A model generated the notes under the pieces. That model was not told the DNA's origin and made no database searches. It worked only from the letters and a program-made list of their open reading frames with translations. Position numbers and translations under genes: made by a program. A stretch of DNA of 64,000 bases from Chondrus crispus (taxonomy: Eukaryota; Rhodophyta; Florideophyceae; Gigartinales; Gigartinaceae). The stretch covers positions 1 through 64,000 of the forward strand of contig NW_005179033.1 of assembly GCF_000350225.1 (NCBI RefSeq). Direction: 5' to 3'. This document shows, in pieces, positions 1 through 11,941 of this stretch. How positions within the stretch are numbered: the first letter of the stretch is position 1; the number at the start of each line of letters is the position of its first letter.

Positions 1-103
1 ACTCTTCACAGAATACCAATTGCAGCAGCTTAGTATGCCTCTGGACGAGTTTGAAGGGATTTGGAGACTTTGGAATTTTATGACGGACGTCATGGCCAGA
101 AAC

Positions 104-131
104 TCTGCGATCACAAGCTTGTGATCGCAGA
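104..131. repeat. 28-bp perfect palindrome without spacer
   Basis: The sequence is its own reverse complement, centred on AAGCTT (core CTGCGATCACAAGCTTGTGA). It is one of about ten snap-back repeats in the window and has no sequence relation to the others. Confidence 0.85.
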
Positions 132-2162
132 AATGGTCACTCGCCAAAAATGTCGCCACGTGTCACAGGTGGGGCCACGGCCTCGCAAGAACGTGGTCAA
201 CGTGGCCACGTGGCGAAAACCCCTCCCCAGGCCACACATTGGCTGCACACTGGCAGGCGGATCAGCCCCCAGCCTTGTTCTGAAAATATCCCTGTAGCCA
301 TATACTAAGTCCTGTAATTCTTCGTGATATTCTTCTGGTAGGCCGCCCTGAATGGCTTCCTGAATTCGTTCTTTCAATTGTGAATCTGTGTCTGACTCTT
401 GATCGATTCCAAATGAAATGTTAGAATCTTTGGAGACGGGGCCATCATCTGGAGTGTCCCCATAAAGAATTGGAGACTCATCAGGTGAACCGTTTTCCGA
501 GTCGCTGTAAGAGGTACCGTCATCCGAAGAGAACCCTGAATTTACCTCCTCTGAATCAGTGGAGTTCTGGGTATGGGCGTTAGACGTGTAACCGCGAAGT
601 AGTATACGTGACAGACGTCCAGGAGTTTTTGGGGGAGTATCCTCTTTGGTGGAAAGTGCTGAAGAAAACCCAATGTTCGAAAAGTCTGCGTCGTGGAATT
701 GATTTCGCACACGCTTCAGATGCTCGTCCAAATTAAATCCTATCGCCTGAAGAACTGGGCGAGCGATAAGAATTTCGGGCATGTACTCCTTGAAAACAAG
801 GAATTCCAAGTTGCGGAGACGGAGTGGTCCTTCTGGAGTATTGAGAGTAACAGAAACACGGACCTTTGTGTGGGCGCAATAAACTTGCGAATCTTCTTCC
901 GCATTTGCTCCTATAGCTAGACTCATTCTGATTGGTTCGCGAAGGGTTAGAGTGTTAACATATACACCATCATCAGCGCACTGTTTGACGTGTTGCTCGC
1001 TGAGAGCAGAATGGTCCGCACCGTAATCGCCGTTGACGATTACGTTTACACTGTCCGCCAATTTTGCGAAGTACCGTCCTGAACCTTGCAGCGCATGACA
1101 TGCTTCCTGTGTTTGCGACAGAACGCTTAAACGTCCCTTTTCCGATCGAGTCTTGTAGAATTCTTTTAACAAAGAATATTTCTCCTCGTCTGTTGAAAGA
1201 GGGCAGTCCTTCACATAATGTCGTTTCTTACATTTGGAAACATTTAAACAAAAAGGTAACTCAATGACACCCCCCGTGTTTTCAGATCCGGCGCCGTTCG
1301 AACGTGAATCTGTGGAGTTGTTTGAACCTCTATTGCTGTTTCCTCGTGTGCCTTGGTTGCTTCGGCCGCCTCTGTTCCATTTCCGCGTGGAACCATATGT
1401 ATCGTTTTTCAATTTGCCATTTCCGTTTCCTGACTTCGCAGAACCGTCTCTTGTCTTGTCTTGCTTTTCAGCGCCAATCTTCGTAGTTACAGAATCAGAA
1501 TCTCTCGTAGTCTGCCGAATGGATACAAATTCGTCGCATCGAACGGCTTGATTAACAACGTAGCGATAAAACTGCATCCAATCCTTTTTCAAATCATGCC
1601 TACTCAAGGAAAGGTCGTTTTCAATTTTTTCCTTGAGTGCAGGAGGCTTCAGCAGTGTACAAATGTGTGCGGTGGCCTGTTTGGGATTTTTCTGAATGAG
1701 GTCTCCCCACCGTCGGACACGAAGAAAAGTTTTGTAGTCCATGAAGAGCGCTTTGATGCGGAGTTCAGGATTCTTTTCGTTGATGTTCATTCGAACAGAT
1801 GACCGAATAGAATTATCCAGCTCGGTAGTTGTCAAAGTATCGAAGTTCACTGTCTTCTTCTCGTCCAGCCAATTTTTTAACGCCTCTTCAGAGAGTTCAT
1901 CAACGGAGGTCACCCCGTCAAATTCGTCGAATTCTACAAGCGATAGGAGAAGGTCTGGATCCAGCGAAGACTTGAGAGAAATTGCTGAAATGCTGCTACC
2001 AGTAGCTTGGGCATCATTGATGCGTAGCAAATATCGCTCACGCTCACGCAAAAAAGCATGGATGCTCTTCTGTCCAAGCCGACGTAGTTCCGGATGAGCA
2101 ATGGGCGTAAATAGATGTTGACCCTGTAGCTGGGCCTGGCTGGAGTTTGAGTTCCCCGCCAT
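111..2162 (-). mobile_element. Ty3/Gypsy-like gag-protease piece (fossil)
   Basis: This is an old LTR-retroelement piece on the minus strand. A long reading frame starts near 2162 (MAGNSNSSQ). It has a low-complexity Gly/Asn/Arg-rich stretch, a zinc-knuckle-like Cys/His cluster (CLNVSKCKKRHYVKDC) and a retropepsin-like region (VIVNGDYGADHSALS). Near the end it carries the linker that normally precedes reverse transcriptase (YRDIFRTRLGADPPASVQP). The reverse transcriptase itself is absent, and unrelated CACGTG-rich sequence follows at about 240. The family call rests on gag-protease order and the pre-RT linker. The element is broken and incomplete. No LTR is visible beside it, so its age cannot be judged. 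Confidence 0.65.
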
Positions 2163-2180
2163 GTTGAAAATTACAAGCAA

Positions 2181-2524
2181 TCGTAGTGATCACTGTGGTC
2201 AGCTCGTAAGTTGAAATGTTGAGAGGTGGAAGTGCTCTATCTTTTTTCTTACTAGCAATGAAGTGTGGCATTACTTATAGGGGATGTAGGGCGGTAGGTA
2301 AATTGGGACCTGTAAAGAATAACAGGAACTAATACGGGCTAAGGTTGACAAAGACTAAAGTCGACGGAGCTTGACTCAGAAGGATGCAGCAGGAATCACC
2401 AATCAATAAGTCATATTGATAGCAGTGCCGCACACTACTACCACTGCATACCCTTCTTTTCGTGAGTGCTATGTGGGATTCTCACAGTGCCATCCACAAA
2501 CAAAAAGGGAACGGTACAGTAATA
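2181..2524. other. No gene seen; flank of Gypsy piece
   Basis: This stretch lies upstream, in element orientation, of the Gypsy gag piece and may be leader or LTR remnant. I see no terminal repeat and no convincing reading frame. Confidence 0.4.
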
Positions 2525-3005
2525 CAGTAGTTCCTCCTTATAAGAATGCCTCATATAAGGATATCCTCGGTATAAGAATGCAAAACGCATCCACTGTTTT
2601 CGTTCCTGCAAAATTGACCCCAATTTCGAACATTTATTCATACTCTATACAAGAATACAACGAGAAAGATTTTTCAAAAATCTGGTACAGAACCAGCTAC
2701 TTTTACAACAAAAATAAGGGCCAGTACAATATTCAGAAACCAGTAACGGCAGGAAATCCACCCGTTTCCTTTGGGGATGGCCGAATCCCCAAAGGAAACG
2801 GGTACTTACGTCGCCTGAGGCGCGATTTGCAGGCTGAGGAGGCCGCGGCCGGGCGCCAGAGTAGGATAGACGACTTTTTTAAGTTACAGTAATAGCTTAA
2901 CTCTCCTGTGTTAGTAGGACCAAATCCTCATTAAAGAATATCTATCCTCTATATAAGAATGGAAAACCCGCCCACCGAACATATTCTTATACCGAGGAAC
3001 TACTG
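2525..3005 (+). mobile_element. pogo-like non-autonomous element with TA target duplication
   Basis: The 481-bp element is bounded by terminal inverted repeats that begin CAGTAGTTCCTC and continue with TATAAGAAT, and is flanked by TA on both sides (2523-2524, 3006-3007). TA duplication and CAGT ends are typical of the pogo/Tigger branch of Tc1-mariner. Inside, an open frame runs in from upstream and stops at 2892. Its last residues, GRQSRIDDFFKLQ, form a canonical PCNA-interacting peptide (Q-x-x-I-x-x-F-F). Drosophila pogo transposase is known to bind PCNA, so this looks like the retained C-terminus of a transposase whose rest was deleted. A 19-bp-arm hairpin sits inside it. Mobility would need a transposase supplied elsewhere. 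Confidence 0.75.
2760..2803. repeat. Hairpin, 19-bp perfect arms, 6-nt loop
   Basis: The arms ACCCGTTTCCTTTGGGGAT (2760-2778) and their reverse complement (2785-2803) flank GGCCGA. It lies inside the coding remnant of the pogo-like element. Confidence 0.9.
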
Positions 3006-3007
3006 TA

Positions 3008-3494
3008 CCTTCTTATCTTCACTGCTGGAAAGCGGCTCTTCAAATGGTCCCGAGACCACCAAATTCTGTCGTTTTCCGTCTCGACCACGTCCCCCCATGG
3101 GCAAAAGGTCCAACCATGGCCATCAAGTGATCAACTCGCTGCCTCACGGGCTTGTACAGTACGCACCCGTATATATGGCGCACAGCCGCCGATAGCCTCC
3201 GGCGTAAAGCCAATCACCGCTCAGAATTTTTAGCCATCCAAATAATACGTACTGTACAAGCCCATGGCTGGGAGAGCTCCTGCGCCGGACGCGGCGAATA
3301 TGTGCTCGGGGATAGGCTCACAGGGGGCAGGTGTCCCCTACCGCAGCTGAGACTGAGGGGGCCGGGAGAGTGGCAGCGCTACCTAAATAAACGACTCTGC
3401 CAGCGCTTCTCCAAGATGGAGAAGGCAGAGGGGGATAGACTGTCCCTGTACGACTTGCCGCGGCGGAACTGAGGAGAAAGCACGAGTACGCAAC
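3008..3494. other. No assigned gene; small inverted repeat
   Basis: An inverted repeat (GGGCTTGTACAGTACG at 3148-3163, its complement at 3249-3264) could be a small foldback element. A 107-residue frame at 3152-3472 ends in a charged tail but resembles nothing I know. It lies just upstream of the left membrane-protein gene and may hold that copy's promoter. Confidence 0.35.
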
Positions 3495-3523
3495 ACTACT
3501 CTTGCAAACACACTACGCGCGCG

Positions 3524-5461
3524 ATGATTTTTGAACTGGCCATAGGGGTCCCACTGTGGAACGTCGTCCGGTTCGTTTCTTTGAGTTTGGTCATGACCAC
3601 AATGTTAGCGAAATTATGGTCTTCAAATGTGGCATATAGAGCAGGTTCTCGAGTATCCTCGGGTTCTCCCGTCCAACTACGACCGAGGCCGTACACTAGG
3701 AGTTCTCTGGTGACTGAGGAGGATGGGAACGACTGGCGTTTCAGGCTGGTTATAGCTTTTGTCGCATTTATCCTGCTTTCTGCCGATTTATTGATCGAAT
3801 TCGGCTCGGGTTCGTCTGACGTCGCGTCGGGGAACATGATCGCCACTGGGTACGGGGCTGCCGGGAGGTCACAGCCACTGGATGTGAGAAGGAACAGTGA
3901 CGGAACGTGGAGCCCGGCATTACGCTCTCAACGTATTGTGAATGCTACGTACCAAGTCTACGAGGTGGACCTGGTACCTGATGAAGCATGGGGAATCACT
4001 GAGCGGGACATACAAGTCATTAAGAGCACCAGAAGTGCGGTCGAGGTTGAGGGACGAGTCATCAGTTCGGCCATTCCGGATCAATGGATGCTAACAGGAA
4101 ATGGCAGAGAGTTATGGTTCTCAGGCCGTGCCGGGGCGGCGTTGGTGAAAGACGACAAGTTGCTGATCACTACTGGCCTCGCATCATTCGTCCTGCTGGA
4201 AACAAGCTGGACAGGGGAGGCGTCAATCGCAGTCACTGAGATAGTGTCCAATCTTCTATTTGTCACTTATTTGCAAATTTGCAGTGACTACAACATCACT
4301 GTAACTGTTAGGATGGACAAGTTACCACAGTTGATGCTCGACTGTGACGGGAACACCGAATATCCAGCAAGCTGGCAAGTTGTTTGTGTGGACGTCAGTA
4401 TTAGGCCAAGTGAGGTTGTAAGGCACGATGGAAACCTGTTGCCGCCCGCCTTGACAACCCTCAAAAGCCAAAGTATCAAAATAGACTACGGCAAGAGGGT
4501 CGAAATGAAAATACCATGGGCCATATTCGACGAGGTGGACAGCCGCCCGTCTAGTTCTCCTGACCGCAGTATACGCACAGAGACTTTTAACGGGGAGAAT
4601 GCCACTCTCGTCGTGACAGAGACGGGGGGAATGCTTATGATGCGAGAGGGGCGTCAGGTGACATGTTGCCTTAGTGTGATAGGCGACATGGACAACAAGG
4701 GGCTTCCTGCTTGTAGAATGCAGGACGGGCGCAGCGAAAATGAGGCGGATGCCATGTTCAAAGCGTTGCAGTTAGCCTCTGCGGACTACAACAAGATCTG
4801 GCGGATATATCATAGTTGGATAAAGGGGGATGAAGAAAGGTCTCAGACTGAGGTGAATTGGATATCGACGGAGCTACAGACTGAACTGGGTAGCCTGATC
4901 TCGGACGTCAAGACCGTGGCAACTATCAATATTTTCTTCATAATCGGGGTCGGTATAATCCTCGTTACTTTTCTCGTAGGGGCGTCTGTGCATGTGTTTT
5001 ACAGGTTGAAGCTGGTGAAGGTGGAACCGAGCTGTCGACGCATCACGCTAGAGACTAGCCGCAGGGTTTTGGCGATGTCAGCAAGTTGCAAATACAATTG
5101 CGGCATGGTGCCCGGGGCGCCGCCTCGAACATCAGTAGTCCGGAGCGGTGACAAGACATGTCACTTGGACACGTCATATTCTTTGCAGGACGACTCGATA
5201 AGTGCAACCGAGGCTGCAAAGGAAGGGCTAGTGCTGGTGGGACGCAGGGTGCGAGCACGCGACGGAGAAGAAGCACAGTCGGAGGGTTCCCTGCCTCATT
5301 CCTGTGCGGTCGGACGTGTGGCTGCGGCATACCGCTCTCGGGGCAGGGGAAGGCGGAACGACGAGCACAGGATTGCGTGGGTGAAGAGCCCAGGTCGATC
5401 CAAGACGCTGCTGGCGTTGGTGAGGAAGGATGGGCGGATGCGTCCTTTGGAAAGACTGTGA
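3524..5461 (+). CDS. Unrecognised membrane glycoprotein, left copy
   Basis: The frame encodes 645 residues of no family I recognise. Hydrophobic segments lie at about 5-27, 73-91 and 465-493, with a large region between the last two that probably faces outside. That region has sequons at N140, N257 and N359 and cysteines at 253, 274, 288, 381, 382 and 397. The roughly 150-residue C-terminal tail is rich in Arg and Ser and probably cytosolic. The ATG at 3524 is chosen because homology with the right copy begins only 29 bp upstream. The two copies differ at about 45-48 residues, mostly at 150-330 and 340-440, and the final few residues also differ. Function unknown: receptor-like surface protein, allorecognition factor or an envelope-type protein are all open. 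Confidence 0.75.
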   Translation: MIFELAIGVPLWNVVRFVSLSLVMTTMLAKLWSSNVAYRAGSRVSSGSPVQLRPRPYTRSSLVTEEDGNDWRFRLVIAFVAFILLSADLLIEFGSGSSDVASGNMIATGYGAAGRSQPLDVRRNSDGTWSPALRSQRIVNATYQVYEVDLVPDEAWGITERDIQVIKSTRSAVEVEGRVISSAIPDQWMLTGNGRELWFSGRAGAALVKDDKLLITTGLASFVLLETSWTGEASIAVTEIVSNLLFVTYLQICSDYNITVTVRMDKLPQLMLDCDGNTEYPASWQVVCVDVSIRPSEVVRHDGNLLPPALTTLKSQSIKIDYGKRVEMKIPWAIFDEVDSRPSSSPDRSIRTETFNGENATLVVTETGGMLMMREGRQVTCCLSVIGDMDNKGLPACRMQDGRSENEADAMFKALQLASADYNKIWRIYHSWIKGDEERSQTEVNWISTELQTELGSLISDVKTVATINIFFIIGVGIILVTFLVGASVHVFYRLKLVKVEPSCRRITLETSRRVLAMSASCKYNCGMVPGAPPRTSVVRSGDKTCHLDTSYSLQDDSISATEAAKEGLVLVGRRVRARDGEEAQSEGSLPHSCAVGRVAAAYRSRGRGRRNDEHRIAWVKSPGRSKTLLALVRKDGRMRPLERL

Positions 5462-5709
5462 GGGCGGTAGGGATGATATCAATTGATAGCAAGATTGAAT
5501 CAATCTTGATCGGGTGACGGAGGACTTGATGTAAGAATTATGAAGTATAAGGCGTTTCCAGTGTAATCTAGAATTATCGGGAACTGTTGAGGACGTGTAA
5601 GCAACGGCGCTGTACTGCGCTGTACCTTGCTGTCAGCCCGCACGCGGGTTGCAACCTTAATTCGCCAACGCATCCAGCGCACAGTATCCTTGCTGTAATG
5701 GTTACATTT

Positions 5710-5847
5710 TGTGGTTCCATCCAGATAAGGCAGCCCTCACAGATAAGGCATACAGCCATTTAGGGCTACCATAGCAAACAGAATAAAGTCGCCGTCGCCT
5801 CCGCCACCTTCGGGGGTCGGAGGCATCGGTTTGATCTTGGCATCACA
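5710..5847 (+). repeat. 5' LTR of first Copia element
   Basis: About 138 bp with TG...CA ends, matched by the 3' copy. AGATAAGGCA occurs twice within it. Confidence 0.8.
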
Positions 5848-5860
5848 GGTTATGGGCACC
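5848..5860 (+). promoter_or_regulatory. Copia primer site for half initiator tRNA-Met
   Basis: GGTTATGGGC follows the LTR end directly and is complementary to the anticodon arm of initiator tRNA-Met with one variant base, as in Drosophila copia, which primes from a cleaved tRNA-Met half. Confidence 0.6.
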
Positions 5861-5972
5861 ACACACTACCACTGACAACCGATCCGCGTCACAACAACAC
5901 CAATCCACACCGCGATAAACAGCAGCGCAACGACTAACCAACCTCCCACATCCCCGCACACAGGAAACCGAC

Positions 5973-8900
5973 ATGAAAGATCCACAAACAACCACAGCGG
6001 GACTGTTTCCGCGCCTCGACACAACCAACTACACGTTTTGGTTCGACGCACTGGAAATCCACGCACGGACAATCGACGCCGTCGAACAGATCAACGCACC
6101 CCACACACCGGACTCCGATCCAGGCACGGAGGCCTCAAACCAACAAAAAGCAGACCAACTACGCCGAACCATCATGCAAAGCCTAACACCGGACATCATC
6201 AGGACACTACCACCCCACGTACTCCGATACGAACCGAACGTAATATGCCGAGTCATAAGAGGAATCGTTGACACAACATCAACCGAAAATCATGAGATGT
6301 TGGACGCTGAAGCCAGAAGCATCAAATACGAACCCGGAACCCAACTCAAAGACTATGTCAGTCAGCATCGGGAACTCAGGTACAAGATGCAAGTTGCACG
6401 CTACCCCAATATAGATGACGAACGCACGACCGTTCGATATATGATACAGGGGCTCACCCAGCACCCAAACATGAGCATCCTCGCCATGATCATGGCAGGG
6501 CACCCACCCGTCACCATACAGGCTTTCAACCACCACGCACAACAAGTGCAATTGATGCAAACACAAACCCCAGCAGCACCCGCCACCACAGCACCACAGC
6601 ACGCACTTCGACACAGAACACCGCGGGCGCGCTTCCCACGACCAGCCCGAGGCAAAACAACATACCCTCCACCAAAAGGACACCAGGGGCCATGGTGCAT
6701 ACATCACGGCAGCTTGACACACACCACAGAAAAATGCTACGCGGGTAGAAAAACACCCCGCACCAACACAGGCAACGCGCACGCAGCACAAGCCTACGAC
6801 AGCGACGCAGACCCACACCAGAGCGCCTTGCACGAGTTGCAAGAACGCATACACACCCTTGAAGCGACACTTACCGACGTAGACACAACCCATGGTAAGC
6901 TAAATTTCATCCTGGACTCCGGTGCAAACCCCACGCATACCGCACGACCCCACGCGAATATGCCACGCAGCACCGGGACACTAACCACGACAGCCACGGG
7001 ACACCGCGCGCCAATAACACACACGGGACGCATAACCATAACACAGAAGAATAACAAGCTGACAATACCGGCAGTCCACACCCCGCAAGTCAAGGAAAAT
7101 CTACTGTCCGTGCACGACCTCACGAAGCACGGACAAGTAACATTCGCAAGAAACAAGGCAACCCTCCACCAACCAATCCGCCTCCCGCCGCCAATCATGA
7201 CAGCTACATTCCGCGACGGGCAATACAGGCTCGACCAAGACGCCACAGCCAAAGGGGCACGCACATACCACCGTAAAAACAAACACATTACAAAAACAAA
7301 ACCCCACGCCGCCCCGCGCAACAAACACACCACAACTGCCCCCACCGAGCATCGCAGCAGCTACATACCATTGCGCACACCAAAACCACGAGCACCCAAC
7401 ATGCGCACAGCCCCAGCCCCCCCACCAAAATACAAAAAGTCAACACAGGCACAAAAAAAAATGTCGGAATGGCACCTTAAGCTCAATCACGCCAACCCCA
7501 AAACAATTGCGCACATGTCCAAACACAGGCTACTCTCAGCCCTACCCCAAGGACTATCAGACACCAGCGCAACAATAACATGCAGCGGGTTTATATACGG
7601 AAGGACAGCACGACGACCGCACAAAAGGGCAACGCATACAGTCGACAAAGGCGACAGCCTGTCCTCAGACGTCTGCCGCCCCATCAAACCCACGTCGGCC
7701 CACAACGCGAATTACTTCCTCACAATTATCGACACGAACACGAGATACATTTGGGTACACTACCTAAACAACTGCGCACAAGTCCCGCATGCCGTAATCA
7801 CAGCAATAGATCAAGTGGCCACCGAGAACGGCCAACACGCCTGCCTCCTGATCACGGACAATGCAAAAGAATATCTCGCGAAACAAGTGCAAGACAAACT
7901 GCGGCAAAGAGGTATCAACTACCGAGCAACGACGCCGTACACGCCACAAGAAAACGCGCTCGCAGAACGTATCAACCGAACGCTGATGGACAAAGTACGC
8001 GCCACCCTCTCGCACAGCAACCTCCAGGCAACACACTGGCAAGACGCCCTACAAGACGCCGTGTAAAAGTACAACATCACGTACCATCATGGAATAGGAG
8101 CTCTACCGCACAAAAAATGGCATGGCACAGCACCCCGAATTAAATCGATCATCACATTCGGACAAATAGGGTATATCCCCAACCTCAAACCACACCTTCC
8201 TAATCTCCACAGCAAGGCCACACCAGTCCGATACATGTACGGCATGGATGACACGCATATCTGCGTGCAGAACCTCCAAACAAGACGCTACCAAAAAATA
8301 CGGGCAATCGATTTCAAGCCCTATGTCAAACAAAGAGACCCATACAACACCACCACGGCCGTCTTCCAGGCCAAACGGAAGCAGAAACGCAACACAAACA
8401 CCAGGAAAATCCCCACAAAAATCACGAGGACCACGGCACCCCCCAAGACGAGAAAGCAAGCCACCAAATTCCCCGACGCGGCCGAATGGCGAACAGCGTA
8501 TGACGCAGAACTCGATCAACTCGGCAGTATGCATGCGATAGATTGGCACTCCCCAACGCGTAATATTCCCAAACGCGACATACTGCTAACGACGATGACC
8601 TACAGATACAAACACAGCTCGGCATCGGCGAACCCAGTAAGAAAAGCACGCTGCTCCATACGAGGGGACCTCATGAAACCGACCGTGCACTATGACCCGG
8701 ATAAGACAGCCACATACATGGCAGACAGGACGACAAGACGAGCACTCATGGCCAACTGAAAGGGAACCTCTACGGCACACCGGCAGCAGCGAACATATAT
8801 AGCACGCAACTCCATAACCACCTCAAAAACATGGATACAAGCAGCTACGCTCGGACACATCACTGTTCACAAAAAGGGACAAGCACGACATAATCCTCAT

Positions 8901-9666
8901 AGGGATCAGCATGGATGACTTTTTGCCAGTTGCAACAAACCCCACCATGATTGACGCACTGTACAAGGTACTGCGAGCCAAGTACAAAGTCAAAAGACTC
9001 GGACGCCCCGAAAAATACCTGAACTGGACCATACAATACAGAAAAGAAGGGATCCACATCTCCCAGCCACAGCACATTGACAGCGTGGTGGTCATGCTCG
9101 CTCAAACCCAGAGCAACCCCCAACGCACACCATACCTCGACGGTGTCAAAGTAGACCCTCCCACCAACGAGGAAACCACACGAGAGGACATAGCTGACAT
9201 ATACAGCAGTGCAGTCGGGGAAATCAGGTACATAGCCGACTCTACAAGACCCGACATCGCCTTCGCGGCGACAACACTAGCGAGAGCGCTAAAAGGACCC
9301 ACGCAGCGCCACTGGAAACTGCTGCAAAGGCTGGCACAGTACCCCCACGCGACCCGCACGGAAGGAATCCTCATGCCAAGAGGAACAAAACAGGGCATCA
9401 CAACCGATGCGTTCTCGGACGCCGACTATGCCAACGACGAGACGACGCGAAAATCCGTCACCGGCTCGATCACGCTGTTCAACGGCTCCCCGGTACAATG
9501 GCTCTCGCGACAACAGCCGATCGTCGCCAAGAGCACATGTGAGGCGGAATACATAGCAGCAGCCGAAACCGCCACCCTCACAATCTGGCTCGCCAACATG
9601 ATGAAGGAAACGAGCATACCGACCAGCCAACCCGTCCTGCACGTCGACAACACGGCCGCCGTGTAG
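5973..9666 (+). pseudogene. Copia gag-pol coding region (fossil)
   Basis: The coding span opens with a gag domain (TTNYTFWFDALEIHARTID) and continues through zinc-knuckle-like, protease and integrase parts in its first two kilobases. Reverse transcriptase and RNase H follow from roughly 8.2 kb to 9.67 kb (CEAEYIAAAETATLTIWLAN is the RNase H signature region). It is rich in A and C on the coding strand and gives strong Thr/His/Arg bias. It is broken in about four to six places. Confidence 0.8.
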
Positions 9667-9899
9667 ATGGCCAAAAACACCGGCGCGACGCGCAGAAGAA
9701 AATGTATCGATGTACGATACCATTTCCTGCACGAGACAGTTCAAACCGGCAATCTCAAAGTATCGCGCATTCCCACCACAGAGCAAAAAGCCGATATATT
9801 AAAAAAACCGCTCAAAAACACGCTGTTCCAAAAACATAAGCACAGCATACAAATCAACCCACCCCCCGCACCGACAGGAAGCCCTCGCGTCCGGGGGAG

Positions 9900-10095
9900 T
9901 GTGGTTCCATCCAGAACCGCCAACGACGCTCAGACTTCCTAAACACAACGCTAACACAATGGTTCCATCCAGATAAGGCAGCACTCACAGATAAGGCATA
10001 CAGCCATTTAGGGCTGCCTTAGCAAACAGAATAAAGTCGCCGTCGCCTCCGCCACCTTCGGCAGTCGGAGGCATCGGTCTGATCTCGGCATCACA
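9900..10095 (+). repeat. 3' LTR of first Copia element
   Basis: It starts with the same 16 bases as the 5' LTR, then carries an extra stretch of about 58 bp before TGGTTCCATCCAGATAAGG resumes, and ends GGCATCACA. Confidence 0.75.
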
Positions 10096-10655
10096 CATTC
10101 AGTGTAACTACTGCCTAACACGTAGTTATATGGGTAGTTGTGTATTTTGCTGAGCTGTATAGGTTTTCACCCGAGCTACTAAGCCACGGTTTCCTGTACC
10201 AGCTTAGAATTTAGAACTCTATGAAAGTCTGAGTTCGTGTGGGCTTAGAGGACTAGCCTCGCCCATTACCAACCGAACATCAACGATTATCAACGAGAAG
10301 TATTTCCTCAGAACGAACTAGCCGATCTAGTGTTCACCTCGGACAGGCTGTCCCCCACGCCCATCGGGGGGTACCTTCGGACATCGGCAAGTAAGTGTCC
10401 AATGCGAGTTTCATTTTAAAGGGGTGCTCCCGACGAGCACTTACCAAGCTATCTAATCAGCTTTACAGTGTAACAGCTGTGAGGTGGGGTTTTTGCCACA
10501 CTTGAATCAGGGCTGAATCCGCATGGAAACGGTGCATGAATGCGCACAATGCGACCAGATGCAATAACAATACTAGTACTCGGGGCAGGCCGTTCCACGC
10601 TGACGCGTTCCAGGAAGAGGCGGAGATAGTGACATTGCGTGCTAAAGGGGTCCGG

Positions 10656-11149
10656 TTTAGCGGTGCGCAGGGTTATTAAAATGAACAGAGTGACTTACTT
10701 GTGTTGCATGGTTTTGCAAAGCGTTCTTAAGTTGGACACACTTGAGGTTGCAGGTTGGGTGGCTCTCAGGGTTAGTGAGTGGTTGTGCCTGGCCCCTTTC
10801 GCTTTCCCCGTCCGAACGCCGCGCCTTTTATAGAAATCGTAGCTGAAACTTAGAACAATACAGTACCTGCTAGACTATAATAAACTATCCTTTCACTCTA
10901 CAACTAATCTCCATACAATCGCTTATGTCCTTGCCTTCAATCTCCCCGACCATCCTCTTTAGTACTAGTGGATACTGTACTCCTCCTTTGACAATTCTTT
11001 TAGGTATGGAATAGAAATTATGTTGTAGTTCTATGCCATCCTTTTAGAGAATGGAGGAGCCAGTCCATTCGGGAAGGACACGCGCAGTATGTTTATACAA
11101 AGTAAAATTACAAAGACATACATACTGTGCTTGTCCTTCAACCGTTACA
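10656..11149. mobile_element. Unclassified 494-bp insertion, TCCGG duplicated
   Basis: It interrupts the left arm between two copies of TCCGG (10651-10655, 11150-11154), where the right arm has one. The ends are weakly inverted (TTTAGCGGT and the complement TGTAACGGT). No coding sequence is recognisable; it could be a solo LTR or small DNA transposon. Confidence 0.6.
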
Positions 11150-11402
11150 TCCGGGTCGGTGCAGACGTGCTCAGGCTCGCGGCAGACGTGAGCCTCGCGA
11201 TGCGTGTCAGGTTTTGGTCAGCGGTCGGCGCGCTGACGCATGGTGAACTGAAACTGAAACTGAAATGCATCAGTGGCTTGCATGAGAGATAGGGAGGACG
11301 GAAGCGAGACAGCGAGACACCCCACGCTTGCCCAGACAAAAAAAAACCAACCAACCACTCCCGTTTACCAGACAACAGGGAGTGTGCGGCAGCTCTACAG
11401 TA

Positions 11403-11570
11403 GTGTCTCGAGTTTGACGAAAAGTGACGTCATATGAGGCCACTTTTCAAGTTGAAATTTCTTGCCTTGTGCCCGCTGAACAATAAGAAACAAGATACTC
11501 TGGGGGCCGCTGTTGAGTCGGGATTATTTTTCACTACCCTTGGTAGACCAAGGTACAGTACCAAGGGTAC
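11403..11570 (+). repeat. Copy A end of the GTGTCTAGACGAC TIR family (left arm)
   Basis: Preceded by TA, it begins GTGTCTCGAG and continues TTTGACGAAAAGTGACGTCA and ATGAGGCCACTTTTC, matching the termini of the copies at 27136 and 38059. The copy continues after the Gypsy insertion at 17534. Confidence 0.65.
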
Positions 11571-11941
11571 TGTTGCACCTGCAGGGCCACGGATGGGAAG
11601 GGTCGGTAGAGCGCCGTGTGAATTATGGCGCACTATTCAAATAATGATGATATGCATTTATTAGCCCGCCTTCTTGCTTGCATTTGATAGCAAATGCAAG
11701 AAGGTACTGTAGTGTTCGTATACTGTAACTGGTAGATGGTGTCTATTTAAGGCACCGGGCCCACGGTCCAATGGGGCCCGGCATCCAACTATCGAGAAGT
11801 AAATCAATTGTGTACTGTCAACGGTGTTGTTTCTGTTGTGGCTGTTTGTCACTGTAGACAGCTGCCTGCTGTCGCCAACCTGGGTCGCCTGTCTGGCTCC
11901 CGGGTCTACCGTCAAGGCGCTCACGTCTGTAAGACGTGACA
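11571..11941 (+). repeat. 5' LTR of Gypsy element
   Basis: 371 bp with TG...CA ends. It includes a hairpin near 11668-11706 (arms CCTTCTTGCTTGCATTTG and complement) and a TATTTAAGGC motif that could be the TATA region. Confidence 0.9.

Larger units (their letters stand above)
5710..10095 (+). mobile_element. Ty1/Copia retrotransposon (fossil)
   Basis: Short LTRs start TGTGGTTCCATCCAGA and end GGCATCACA. A polypurine tract (CCGGGGGAG) precedes the 3' LTR, and the primer site GGTTATGGGC directly follows the 5' LTR. Near-matching 5-bp flanks (CATTT/CATTC) fit a target duplication. Parts in order are gag, a zinc-knuckle-like motif, protease (LDSGA), GAG-pre-integrase (WHLKLNHANPKTI), integrase core, then reverse transcriptase and RNase H; integrase before RT defines Copia. 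It is broken in several places. The LTRs differ by roughly 6 percent over their shared part, so it is older than the Gypsy element nearby. Confidence 0.85.
5530..10500 (+). mobile_element. Solo-LTR-like insertion holding a nested Copia
   Basis: The whole segment begins TGTAAGAATT, ends TTTTTGCCACA and is flanked by a 5-bp duplication CTTGA (5525-5529 and 10501-10505). The right arm of the inverted duplication has a single CTTGA here, which proves the insertion. Without the Copia element the outer sequence is about 585 bp (5530-5709 plus 10096-10500), has TG...CA ends and no coding capacity, as expected of a solo LTR. Its family cannot be named. Confidence 0.75.

Noticed and set aside
5530-5709. 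Part of the Copia 5' LTR
   Set aside because: No match near the Copia 3' end; target duplications show it belongs to the outer insertion.
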